This document shows, in pieces, positions 24,085-31,732 of a DNA stretch of 64,000 nt. The DNA is from UWMA-0277 sp965183885 (GTDB lineage: Bacteria > Bacteroidota > Bacteroidia > Flavobacteriales > BACL11): positions 2,049,725 to 2,113,724 of the forward strand of contig OZ238992.1 of the NCBI GenBank assembly GCA_965183885.1, written 5' to 3'. How positions within the stretch are numbered: the first letter of the stretch is position 1; each line of letters starts with the position of its first letter. The position numbers were made by a program, and so were the translations under genes. The notes beneath the pieces are model-generated. The model had not been told where the DNA came from. It did no database searches and saw nothing but the letters and a program-made list of their open reading frames with translations.

Positions 24085-25811
24085 TGAAAGATAATAACTA
24101 CATCATTATTCTAACATCACTACTACTAGTTTTTTTACTTAATAGTTTAGCAAACAGTATAGATTTTAGGTTTGATATGACTGCTGAAAATAGACATTCC
24201 TTAGCTGAGGAAACTAAAACTATTATTCATGATTTAGATGACAATCTATTTATAAAGGTATATCTGGATGGAGATTTCCCTGCTGATTTTAAATACTTAC
24301 AAAATGCTGTGCATAATTTACTAAGCCAGCTTAAAGAAATCTCTCCTAAAAATATTGATTTTGAGTTTATTAATCCTAACCAATCAAATAGTGATGCTGA
24401 CAGAATGGCTTTATTTAAACAATTAGTAAATCAGGACCTTACTCCTACTGATTTGGAAATTAGAACTGCAGGAAATAATAGCAATCAAATTATATTTCCT
24501 GGTGCACTTATTTACTACAAGGATAAAAAAGAAGCTGTTAATTTTTTAACTAATACATTAGGGAATACTACAAGTAAAAACATTAATACTTCTGTTGAGA
24601 ACCTTGAATATGATTTTGTATCTGCTATAAAACACCTCAAGCAAAATAAAGTTGAGAAAATAGCATTCCTAACTGGTAATGGTGAATTAACCGAAAATGA
24701 GGTTTATGACGTTACAGAATCTGTAGCCAAAGATAATTTTAAGCTTTCTTATAACTATAGTATTGATAGGTTTAATATCAAAAAATTTGCAATTGATAGC
24801 ACCACTATGCAACCTAACCTATCAAGACAACTAGCATTACTAAAATCATATAAAGTTGTTGTTATAGCCAAGCCAACTATTGCTTTCAATAATATTGACA
24901 AACTTCTTATTGATCAATATATTATGAATGGAGGAAGAGTACTATGGCTAGTAGATGGTGTAATTGCCGATATGGATAGCTTAAGACAAGAAAAAAGTAG
25001 CTTTATAGCTTTAAAAAACCAGCTTAATATTGACGACCAATTACTTAAATATGGAGTAAGAATAAATGCAAATTTAATTGAAGATTTAAGAGCATCTCAA
25101 ATCCCAATTATTACAGGGTATAGCAATAATATTCCACAACAAGAATTTTATGATTGGCCCTATTTCCCTTTATTAACCTCTGATAGCAAACACCCTATAT
25201 CTAAAGGAATAGATGCTGTAAAGTGTAATTTTGTAAGCTCCATTGATACTATTAAGAATACTATTAAGAAAACTATTTTATTACACAGTTCTAAAAAAAG
25301 CAGATTAAACTTAGCTCCTGCTAAAGTTAGTTTAGGAATGTTAGAAAATCCTCCTGCAACTGAAACATACAATAAGAAAAATGAGCCTATTGCTGTATTG
25401 TTAGAGGGTAATTTTGAATCTGTATTTAAAAATAGAATACAAATCAAACAAAGCCTTATAAAACTAAAGAACGAAAGTACACCAACAAAAATGATAGTTG
25501 TTGCTGATGGTGATATAATTGCTAATAGTATTAGCAGTTCATCTAAGTTATATCCTTTAGGCTATGACCCATTTATTAAATATACATACTCTGGTAATAA
25601 GCACTTTATTATTAATGCTATTCATTATTTATGTGATGATATTGGTTTAACAAAATTAAAATCAAAAGAGCTAACAATAAGATTATTAGATAAATCAAAG
25701 ATTAAAAGATACAAACTCTTAATACAATTAATAAATATAGTATTTCCCTTAATATTACTACTAGTATTTGCTTTATTCTTTACCACAATTAAAAAAAGAA
25801 AATATGCCTAA
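24084..25811 (+). CDS. gldG: Gliding-motility-associated ABC transporter substrate-binding protein GldG
   Basis: 575 residues. An N-terminal helix (YIIILTSLLLVFLLNSLA) anchors the protein, followed by the FRFDMTAENRHSLAEETK start of the extracytoplasmic part, a GldG/ABC-transporter-like domain (DDNLFIKVYLDGDFPADF), and FLTGNGELTENEVYDV in the middle. A C-terminal membrane helix (LLIQLINIVFPLILLLVFALFF) is followed by a basic tail. It is the partner of GldF. It overlaps the next gene by 8 bp. Confidence 0.93.
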   Translation: MKDNNYIIILTSLLLVFLLNSLANSIDFRFDMTAENRHSLAEETKTIIHDLDDNLFIKVYLDGDFPADFKYLQNAVHNLLSQLKEISPKNIDFEFINPNQSNSDADRMALFKQLVNQDLTPTDLEIRTAGNNSNQIIFPGALIYYKDKKEAVNFLTNTLGNTTSKNINTSVENLEYDFVSAIKHLKQNKVEKIAFLTGNGELTENEVYDVTESVAKDNFKLSYNYSIDRFNIKKFAIDSTTMQPNLSRQLALLKSYKVVVIAKPTIAFNNIDKLLIDQYIMNGGRVLWLVDGVIADMDSLRQEKSSFIALKNQLNIDDQLLKYGVRINANLIEDLRASQIPIITGYSNNIPQQEFYDWPYFPLLTSDSKHPISKGIDAVKCNFVSSIDTIKNTIKKTILLHSSKKSRLNLAPAKVSLGMLENPPATETYNKKNEPIAVLLEGNFESVFKNRIQIKQSLIKLKNESTPTKMIVVADGDIIANSISSSSKLYPLGYDPFIKYTYSGNKHFIINAIHYLCDDIGLTKLKSKELTIRLLDKSKIKRYKLLIQLINIVFPLILLLVFALFFTTIKKRKYA

Positions 25812-26760
25812 AAAACAACTCTTCTATATAGCAGCAATTTTACTTATTACTGCTATAATTTGGTTTTTAACCTCAAATAAAAAATCAACCATAAGTACTG
25901 ATAATACATTTGATGTTTCTGATACATCATCAGTAACCAAAGTATTTATTGCTGACAGGAATGGCACAACACTAACCTTAGTAAGAACAGATGGCAATTG
26001 GACTGTAAACGATAAGTATAATGTTAGAAAAGACGCTATAAACACCTTACTATATACAATAAAAAGCATCAGAGTAGAACGCCCAGTACCAACTAAAATA
26101 TTTGATAAAGTCATACGAAACTTAGCAACATCTGGAGTTAAAGTTGAGGTATATACTAATAAAGAAACACCGTTCAAAACCTATACTGTAGGAGGCTCTG
26201 CTAATAACCACTTGGGGAGCTACATGTTACAAGAAGGAGCTGAAGCACCATTTGTAGTACATATTCCTTCAGTAAATGGTTTTTTAGGACCAAGATATGG
26301 CATACAAGGAAGCAAGTTAGACATATATAGTTGGAGAGACAATACTGTTTTTAGTCTTTCTTCTAATGAAATTAGAAATATATCTGTAAAGCATCTTAAC
26401 GATATTGAAAAATCTTTTAGTTGGAGTGCTAACCCTAGAGAGTTAGCAAACTATAAAGGAGAGTTAGTTTCAGAGAACCCTGAACGCTTACTACAACTAG
26501 TTAATAGCTTTAAAAAACTAAACTGTGAGATATATAAAGAAGAAAAACACAAGATTGAGTTTGCAACTCCTCTACATGAATTAGTTGTTAATTCTGACAC
26601 TCTTAGGACCTATTCTATAGGAGAGTCTGTAAGTAAAGAAAAGAAAAAAGAGTTTAATGTAAAAAGAATGTATGCTACTTTGAATAATGGAGAACTAATG
26701 TTAATACAAGATTATGTTTTCAACAAAGTGTTAATTACTATTGATGAATTGGTGAATTAA
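25804..26760 (+). CDS. DUF4340-domain protein linked to GldFG
   Basis: 318 residues from the ATG at 25804; an in-frame start at 25768 lies inside gldG and is rejected. One N-terminal membrane helix (LFYIAAILLITAIIWFL) is followed by an exported domain of the DUF4340 type, with VTKVFIADRNGTTLTLVRTDGNWTVND cut by conserved beta-strands and later VGGSANNHLGSYMLQEG. It overlaps gldG by 8 bp, so it is translated with the GldF/GldG pair and probably belongs to the same membrane complex. Function is not known. Confidence 0.85.
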   Translation: MPKKQLFYIAAILLITAIIWFLTSNKKSTISTDNTFDVSDTSSVTKVFIADRNGTTLTLVRTDGNWTVNDKYNVRKDAINTLLYTIKSIRVERPVPTKIFDKVIRNLATSGVKVEVYTNKETPFKTYTVGGSANNHLGSYMLQEGAEAPFVVHIPSVNGFLGPRYGIQGSKLDIYSWRDNTVFSLSSNEIRNISVKHLNDIEKSFSWSANPRELANYKGELVSENPERLLQLVNSFKKLNCEIYKEEKHKIEFATPLHELVVNSDTLRTYSIGESVSKEKKKEFNVKRMYATLNNGELMLIQDYVFNKVLITIDELVN

Positions 26761-26787
26761 AGAATCCTTTTAACTCAACATAAAATT

Positions 26788-26795
26788 TATATTTG
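26788..26795 (+). promoter_or_regulatory. -7 promoter box for dnaN
   Basis: TATATTTG at consensus, 38 nt before the dnaN ATG. Gives dnaN its own promoter after the gldFG unit. Confidence 0.6.
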
Positions 26796-26833
26796 ACACT
26801 TATAATTAAACTTTTAAAAACAAGAAAAGCCCA

Positions 26834-27952
26834 ATGAAATTTATTGTAAATAGTACTGCATTATTAAAAGAATTACAAAAGTTAAATGGTGTTATTAGCA
26901 CTAGTAATACCTTACCAATTCTTGATAATTTTTTATTTGACATTAGTAATAATGAGATGTCAATAGTAGCTTCTGATTTAGAAACAACAATGCGCTCATC
27001 AATTACTGTAGAAGCAGATGTTGATGGGAAGATTACTATTCCGGCTCGTATATTAATTGATACTTTAAAAACATTTTCAAACCAGCCTCTTACCTTTATT
27101 GTTGATACTAATACCTTTGGTATTGAAATGAGTTCAGAACTAGGAAACTATAGGCTTGCAGGACAAAATGCAGATGAATTTCCAAAAACACCAAAACTAC
27201 AAGCATCAGCTACAACTACTATTAAAGGGGAAGTATTAGCAAATGCTATTAATAAAACTTTATTTGCTAGTGGAAATGATGAATTAAGACCTGTTATGTC
27301 AGGTGTTTTCTGTGAACTTTCTTCTGACCAAACTACTTTTGTATCAACTGATGCTCACAAACTGGTAAAGCATAGCCGTACTGATGTAAAATCGGATAAA
27401 TCAGCATCTTTTATCCTGCCTAAAAAACCATTAACTATTCTTAAAAACAATATTAATGATGATGCTGAGGTAAGCTTAGAATATAATGATACAAATGCTT
27501 TATTCTCATTTAATAACATTACTATTATTTGCCGCCTTATTGACGGTAAATACCCTAACTATGAGGCCGTAATTCCAAAAGAAAACCCTAATAAGCTAAC
27601 TATTGCAACAGCAACGTTATTAAGCTCAATAAAAAGGGTTTCTATCTTTGCAAATAAAACTACTCATCAGATTAGATTTAAAGTTGCAGGTAGCGAATTA
27701 CAAATTACTTCTGAAGATTTAGACTTTGCAAATAAGGCTGAAGAACGCTTATCTTGTCAATACGAAGGAGATGATATGGAAATTGGGTTTAATTCAAGAT
27801 TTGTAATTGATATGTTAAATAATATAGGAGCTGAGCAAATCTCTATTGAAATGAGTGCTCCTAATAGAGCTGGAATTATTTTACCCCTTGATGGACAAGA
27901 AGAAGGTGAAAATACTTTAATGTTGGTAATGCCAGTAATGTTAAACTCTTAA
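26834..27952 (+). CDS. dnaN: DNA polymerase III beta subunit (sliding clamp)
   Basis: 372 residues, the normal length for the three-domain beta clamp. Seen: MKFIVNSTALLKELQKLNGVI, PILDNFLFDI, ASDLETTMRSSI, RPVMSGVFCEL and VSTDAHKLVKH in domain 2, and a C-terminal VMPVML segment like the E. coli M-P-M-R-L clamp end. It forms a ring around DNA and holds polymerase III. It lies far from any dnaA in this window. The start is the only good Met and follows its own -7 box. Confidence 0.97.
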   Translation: MKFIVNSTALLKELQKLNGVISTSNTLPILDNFLFDISNNEMSIVASDLETTMRSSITVEADVDGKITIPARILIDTLKTFSNQPLTFIVDTNTFGIEMSSELGNYRLAGQNADEFPKTPKLQASATTTIKGEVLANAINKTLFASGNDELRPVMSGVFCELSSDQTTFVSTDAHKLVKHSRTDVKSDKSASFILPKKPLTILKNNINDDAEVSLEYNDTNALFSFNNITIICRLIDGKYPNYEAVIPKENPNKLTIATATLLSSIKRVSIFANKTTHQIRFKVAGSELQITSEDLDFANKAEERLSCQYEGDDMEIGFNSRFVIDMLNNIGAEQISIEMSAPNRAGIILPLDGQEEGENTLMLVMPVMLNS

Positions 27953-27962
27953 TTAAACTATA

Positions 27963-28157
27963 ATGAAAAAAATACTTTTAACTCTATTTGTTTCAGGCTT
28001 ACTATTTAGCTCGTGCCAAAAATGTGTTGAATGTACAAATTGCCCTAATGATGTAGCATTAATTGATACAGAAATTTGTGAGGATAATTTTGCCTCAAAA
28101 GACGACTATAACACTGCTATTGAACAAGTTGAGTCACTAGGCTGCAACTGCAAATAA
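27963..28157 (+). CDS. Small Cys-rich lipoprotein
   Basis: 64 residues. The signal peptide ends in a lipobox (LFSSC, lipidated Cys at 18). The mature protein starts C-Q-K-C-V-E-C-T-N-C and ends LGCNCK, so it holds seven Cys in about 46 residues after lipidation. It starts 10 bp after dnaN and 6 bp before the beta-barrel gene, so co-transcription is likely. I recall similar short lipoproteins in Flavobacteriia without a function. Metal binding or disulfide formation is possible but not shown. Confidence 0.7.
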   Translation: MKKILLTLFVSGLLFSSCQKCVECTNCPNDVALIDTEICEDNFASKDDYNTAIEQVESLGCNCK

Positions 28158-28163
28158 TATACT

Positions 28164-28868
28164 ATGAAAAAAAAATCACTAATTTTATTACTAGCTATTT
28201 TTACAACTGCTGCTAGTGCACAAAGTTTAATTCCAACTAAATTTGGAATTAAAGCAGGACTGAATATTGCTAACATTACTTCTACCACTATTAAAGGTTT
28301 TGAAAAACCTTCTTCTGACTCAAAGATGGGTCTTGCAGGTGGTTTTGTATTAGAAATTGCCTTATCAGACAAATGGTTTATAAAGCCTGAGTTATTATTT
28401 TCTCAAAAAGGAGCTACATTTTACTATGATCATACACATGATTACGAAATAAATCAAAGAGATGAATATACAACATCAAATGAGCTAACACTTTCTTATA
28501 TTGATTTAAATATTAACTTAAGTTATAAAGCAACAGATAAAATTGCACTTAACTTCGGACCTTCTGTTTCCTATTTAGTTGCTTATGACTATGCATTTAC
28601 ACAAAGTCCAACTCAAAGCTTACTTCATAGCAACATTTTACTTCCTGGAACAATTGAAGCAGAAACAATAGATGTTGGAATAAATTCTGGAATATCTTAC
28701 TATCTAACTGAGAACTTTGTATTTGATGCAAAGGTATATACTGGTTTTTCTGGTGTTGTACAGGTAAGGTTGCCTCATGAGGCAATCCCTATTAATTCTT
28801 ATACACCCCCTACTGTATATATTCTAAAGAATAATGCATTTGCTTTCTCATTTACTTACTTGTTTTAA
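28164..28868 (+). CDS. Outer-membrane beta-barrel protein (PorT-like family)
   Basis: 234 residues with a signal peptide (SLILLLAIFTTAASAQ) and repeated amphipathic strands: KFGIKAGLNIANI at the start of the barrel, then GLAGGFVLEIALSDKWFIKPELLFSQKG, and a terminal strand ending in FSFTYLF with an aromatic last residue as expected for BamA recognition. This fits the outer-membrane beta-barrel domain family found throughout Bacteroidota. The function is unknown. Preceded by the Cys-rich lipoprotein gene; the opposite-strand gene ends 7 bp downstream. Confidence 0.85.
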   Translation: MKKKSLILLLAIFTTAASAQSLIPTKFGIKAGLNIANITSTTIKGFEKPSSDSKMGLAGGFVLEIALSDKWFIKPELLFSQKGATFYYDHTHDYEINQRDEYTTSNELTLSYIDLNINLSYKATDKIALNFGPSVSYLVAYDYAFTQSPTQSLLHSNILLPGTIEAETIDVGINSGISYYLTENFVFDAKVYTGFSGVVQVRLPHEAIPINSYTPPTVYILKNNAFAFSFTYLF

Positions 28869-28875
28869 TTAAAAG

Positions 28876-29835
28876 CTAATGTTGATGCCCTCTTGCTGCA
28901 TCAATAGTAATCTTTGAGTCTATTTTTTCTTCTTTATCAGAGGCATTAACCTTTTGCATATCATTAAGTGTTGGTTGCCCTGCATCTATCCATGCTGAAT
29001 ACCATAAACTCCCTAAAGTAATTATTGATTGACGCATTCTTCTTTCAACCATACCATTAAGTTTTTTATGGTAAGTACTTGAGAAATCTAAAGATCTTAC
29101 TTTAAGCGTTCTTGCTCCTTTTTTCTCGTAAGAATATTGTTTGTCTTTTTCAAATGATGATACTATTTCTTTTTCCAGTAACAATACTGAATCTAAAGAA
29201 TTATGACTACTTTCAATTGCTTCCCAAGCTACATCTAAAACAGAATATTTATATGCTGCTGTACCTATCAAATAATCATATTCTACAGCAAATAATTCAG
29301 GCAATCTGCTTTCCCAAAAGGAATGTATCCCATGCTGATTTGTTAACTGTCCGTTATAATTAAGTGTAGTGTGTAAAGGAACATGAGCATCAGCAATATA
29401 ATGCCCTAAATCAGCCGAATTCTTTAAAACTAGATACGTATTCTTATTTTTAAATGCTAATACTAAATTATTATATACTGTTTGTATATGCCAGGGCAAT
29501 ACTCCATAAGCTTCTATTGTATCTTTTGTATACTTAAGAGTTGCATCACTCCACTTCTTAGGCATTACTTCAAATGGGTTATTCCCATAATAATCAATAT
29601 CAATATAATGCCTTGAAGCTTCTTCCTTAAGAATATACCTTCTTTTATCTGCATCTATTGCATGTTCTGTTAAATAATTAATATTCTTTTTATAGAATCC
29701 AATTATATCTTCAGGCAAGGTAAAAACAGCATAATGATTTATCTTTTTATGAGCATAAAATCCCCAAGGGGTTGATGCATAATTAAAACAGGTAACAAAT
29801 AATAAAAAACCTATTATTTGCAATCTATTTTTCAT
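28876..29835 (-). CDS. Zinc-dependent phospholipase C-like secreted protein
   Basis: 319 residues from the ATG at 29835; a GTG three codons earlier at 29844 would overlap comB and is rejected. A signal peptide (LQIIGFLLFVTCFNYAS) is followed by TPWGFYAHKKINHYAVF, in which the Trp at the mature N-terminus and the His resemble metal ligands of bacterial zinc phospholipase C/S1-P1 nucleases. NSADLGHYIADAHVPLHTTLNYNG and HGIHSFWESRLP provide further conserved His/Asp. It is therefore probably a secreted phospholipase or phosphodiesterase of the Bacteroidota type. Last gene of the gcvT-comB unit, starting 1 bp after the comB stop. Confidence 0.82.
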   Translation of the reverse strand: MKNRLQIIGFLLFVTCFNYASTPWGFYAHKKINHYAVFTLPEDIIGFYKKNINYLTEHAIDADKRRYILKEEASRHYIDIDYYGNNPFEVMPKKWSDATLKYTKDTIEAYGVLPWHIQTVYNNLVLAFKNKNTYLVLKNSADLGHYIADAHVPLHTTLNYNGQLTNQHGIHSFWESRLPELFAVEYDYLIGTAAYKYSVLDVAWEAIESSHNSLDSVLLLEKEIVSSFEKDKQYSYEKKGARTLKVRSLDFSSTYHKKLNGMVERRMRQSIITLGSLWYSAWIDAGQPTLNDMQKVNASDKEEKIDSKITIDAARGHQH

Positions 29836-29836
29836 G

Positions 29837-30553
29837 TTATGCACGTACTAAAGTATCTCCTTTAAGTATAGGTATGATATCCGACTTAATTGTAGGTTTT
29901 AAACAAAAACGAGTATCTTCTTCCATATTTAAGGACTTTAATCTTTTCCTGTGTGATGAAGTGCTAAGATAATCAAACAAATTATCTTTAGCATTATTTA
30001 CAAGTTCAATAGAAGCAAATAAGGAATCACAACTACTTTCATAATTATTTGTTTCTAACATTAACTTAGATAAACTACCTGCAAAAATTGGGTCTTCAAG
30101 GTTAAAGTTCCCTTTCCAACCCGAACAAAGAATAATAATATCATTATTTTCTTTAGCTAGATAATTAGCAACAGCATTAATATTTAAGTAGGATGCTGTT
30201 ATTACTTTATGCTCTTTTGCAATTTCAATTGCTTTAGTTCCATTAGTTGTAGTTAGCACTAGAGTTTTTCCAGCCACATCAGCATTAATATAATGATATG
30301 GTGAGTTTCCAAAATCAAACCCTTCAATAGGCATAGCATTTCTTTCAGCAGCAACAATATAGCCTTCTTTCCCCTTATACTCTAGAGCTTGTTCCAAAGT
30401 TTGCACAGGAATAATAGCTTTAACCCCTTGATCAAATGCTGTTGAGATAACAGATGTTGCTCTTAATAAATCTACTACAACTACAGTTGACTTTCCATCA
30501 GCAAATAAATGAAATTGATCAGGAGTAAAACAAACAGATATATTTCTTTTCAT
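29837..30553 (-). CDS. comB: 2-phosphosulfolactate phosphatase-family protein
   Basis: 238 residues. The family hydrolyses 2-phosphosulfolactate to sulfolactate, a step first described for coenzyme M synthesis in archaea. Seen: VVVDLLRATSVIST, the EGFDFGNSP block, TTTNGTKAIE and the SGWKGNFNLEDPIFAG loop. The other coenzyme-M genes are not visible, and Bacteroidota ComB homologues have no established role, so the true substrate is open. It lies 2 bp after gcvT and 1 bp before the phospholipase-like gene. Confidence 0.88.
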   Translation of the reverse strand: MKRNISVCFTPDQFHLFADGKSTVVVVDLLRATSVISTAFDQGVKAIIPVQTLEQALEYKGKEGYIVAAERNAMPIEGFDFGNSPYHYINADVAGKTLVLTTTNGTKAIEIAKEHKVITASYLNINAVANYLAKENNDIIILCSGWKGNFNLEDPIFAGSLSKLMLETNNYESSCDSLFASIELVNNAKDNLFDYLSTSSHRKRLKSLNMEEDTRFCLKPTIKSDIIPILKGDTLVRA

Positions 30554-30555
30554 AT

Positions 30556-31629
30556 TTATTTTAAAAAAGGTAAAGCAACAACTTTAGCTTTAAGTTGTTT
30601 TTTCCTTACTTGTATTAACACTTCACTTCCTACCTTTGATGAGTCTTTAGGAACATAGGCCATTGCAATAGCTTTTTCAAGTGTTGGTGACATTGTTCCT
30701 GAAGTAACAACACCAACCTCAGTACCATCAGCACTAACAATAGGATAATCTTTTCTTGCTATTCCTTTATCAATAAGTTCTAAGCCAACAAGTTTTTTAC
30801 TAGGTCCTTCTTCTTTCTGTAATTTTAAAGCATCAGCGTTAACAAAGTCTTTTGAAAACTTTGTAATCCACCCTAAACCTGCTTCTATAGGAGAAGTTGT
30901 ATCATTAATATCATTACCATATAGACAAAATCCTTTTTCTAAACGTAATGTATCTCTTGCTGCTAATCCAATTGGTTTTAATTCAATTGAAGTAGTAAAA
31001 AGAGCATCCCAAAGTTGTTTTGCATCTTCATTCTTTACATAAAGCTCAAAGCCTATCTCTCCAGTATATCCTGTTCTGGACAATACAACATCTGCTACTC
31101 CAGCAATGGTCCCTATCTTAAAATTATAATACTTAATATCAAATAAATTTACTGCTGTTAATTCTTGTAATAAATCAATAGCCTTAGGCCCTTGTACTGC
31201 AAATAAAGAATAATTATCTGATTGATTATTAATGGTACACCCAAAAGAGTTATGTTGTTTAATCCAAGCTAAATCCTTTTCCATATTAGAAGCATTAACT
31301 ACTAATAAGTAATTGTTTTCGTCTAACATATAAAGTAAAAAATCATCAACAATGCCTCCATCATTATTAGGCAAACAAGTATATTGTACTTTTCCTGGAG
31401 TTAATTTAGATACATCATTAGAAGTAATATATTGTAAAAAGTCTAAGGCTTTATCACCACTTACAAAAACCTCTCCCATATGAGAAACATCAAATACCCC
31501 TACAGCTTCTCTAACAGTTTTATGTTCTATTTTCACACCTTCATATTGCACAGGCATATAATACCCTGCAAACTCAACCATTTTACCTCCTATATTTTCG
31601 TGTAAATCAGATAATACTAACTTCTTCAT
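30556..31629 (-). CDS. gcvT: Aminomethyltransferase (glycine cleavage T protein)
   Basis: 357 residues. GcvT takes the aminomethyl group from H-protein lipoate to tetrahydrofolate, releasing ammonia. Seen: MVEFAGYYMPVQY near the start, VFDVSHMGEVFV, the YTCLPNNDGGIVDDFLLY folate-site strand, LSRTGYTGEIGFELY and LGWITKFSK. Length is normal. gcvH and gcvP are not in the window. A -7 box lies at 31647-31654, 17 nt before the ATG. It leads the three-gene unit with comB and the phospholipase-like gene. Confidence 0.96.
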   Translation of the reverse strand: MKKLVLSDLHENIGGKMVEFAGYYMPVQYEGVKIEHKTVREAVGVFDVSHMGEVFVSGDKALDFLQYITSNDVSKLTPGKVQYTCLPNNDGGIVDDFLLYMLDENNYLLVVNASNMEKDLAWIKQHNSFGCTINNQSDNYSLFAVQGPKAIDLLQELTAVNLFDIKYYNFKIGTIAGVADVVLSRTGYTGEIGFELYVKNEDAKQLWDALFTTSIELKPIGLAARDTLRLEKGFCLYGNDINDTTSPIEAGLGWITKFSKDFVNADALKLQKEEGPSKKLVGLELIDKGIARKDYPIVSADGTEVGVVTSGTMSPTLEKAIAMAYVPKDSSKVGSEVLIQVRKKQLKAKVVALPFLK

Positions 31630-31646
31630 GCTATATTTATTTTTTG

Positions 31647-31654
31647 CAAAGGTA
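31647..31654 (-). promoter_or_regulatory. -7 promoter box for gcvT
   Basis: TACCTTTG on the minus strand fits TAnnTTTG and sits 17 nt before the gcvT ATG. Confidence 0.6.
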
Positions 31655-31732
31655 TTAAATACTCATTCTTTATTGACAATTTACAATTGATATTCGCATA
31701 TATTTTCTTTATTTGCATAAAATGAAAATAAT

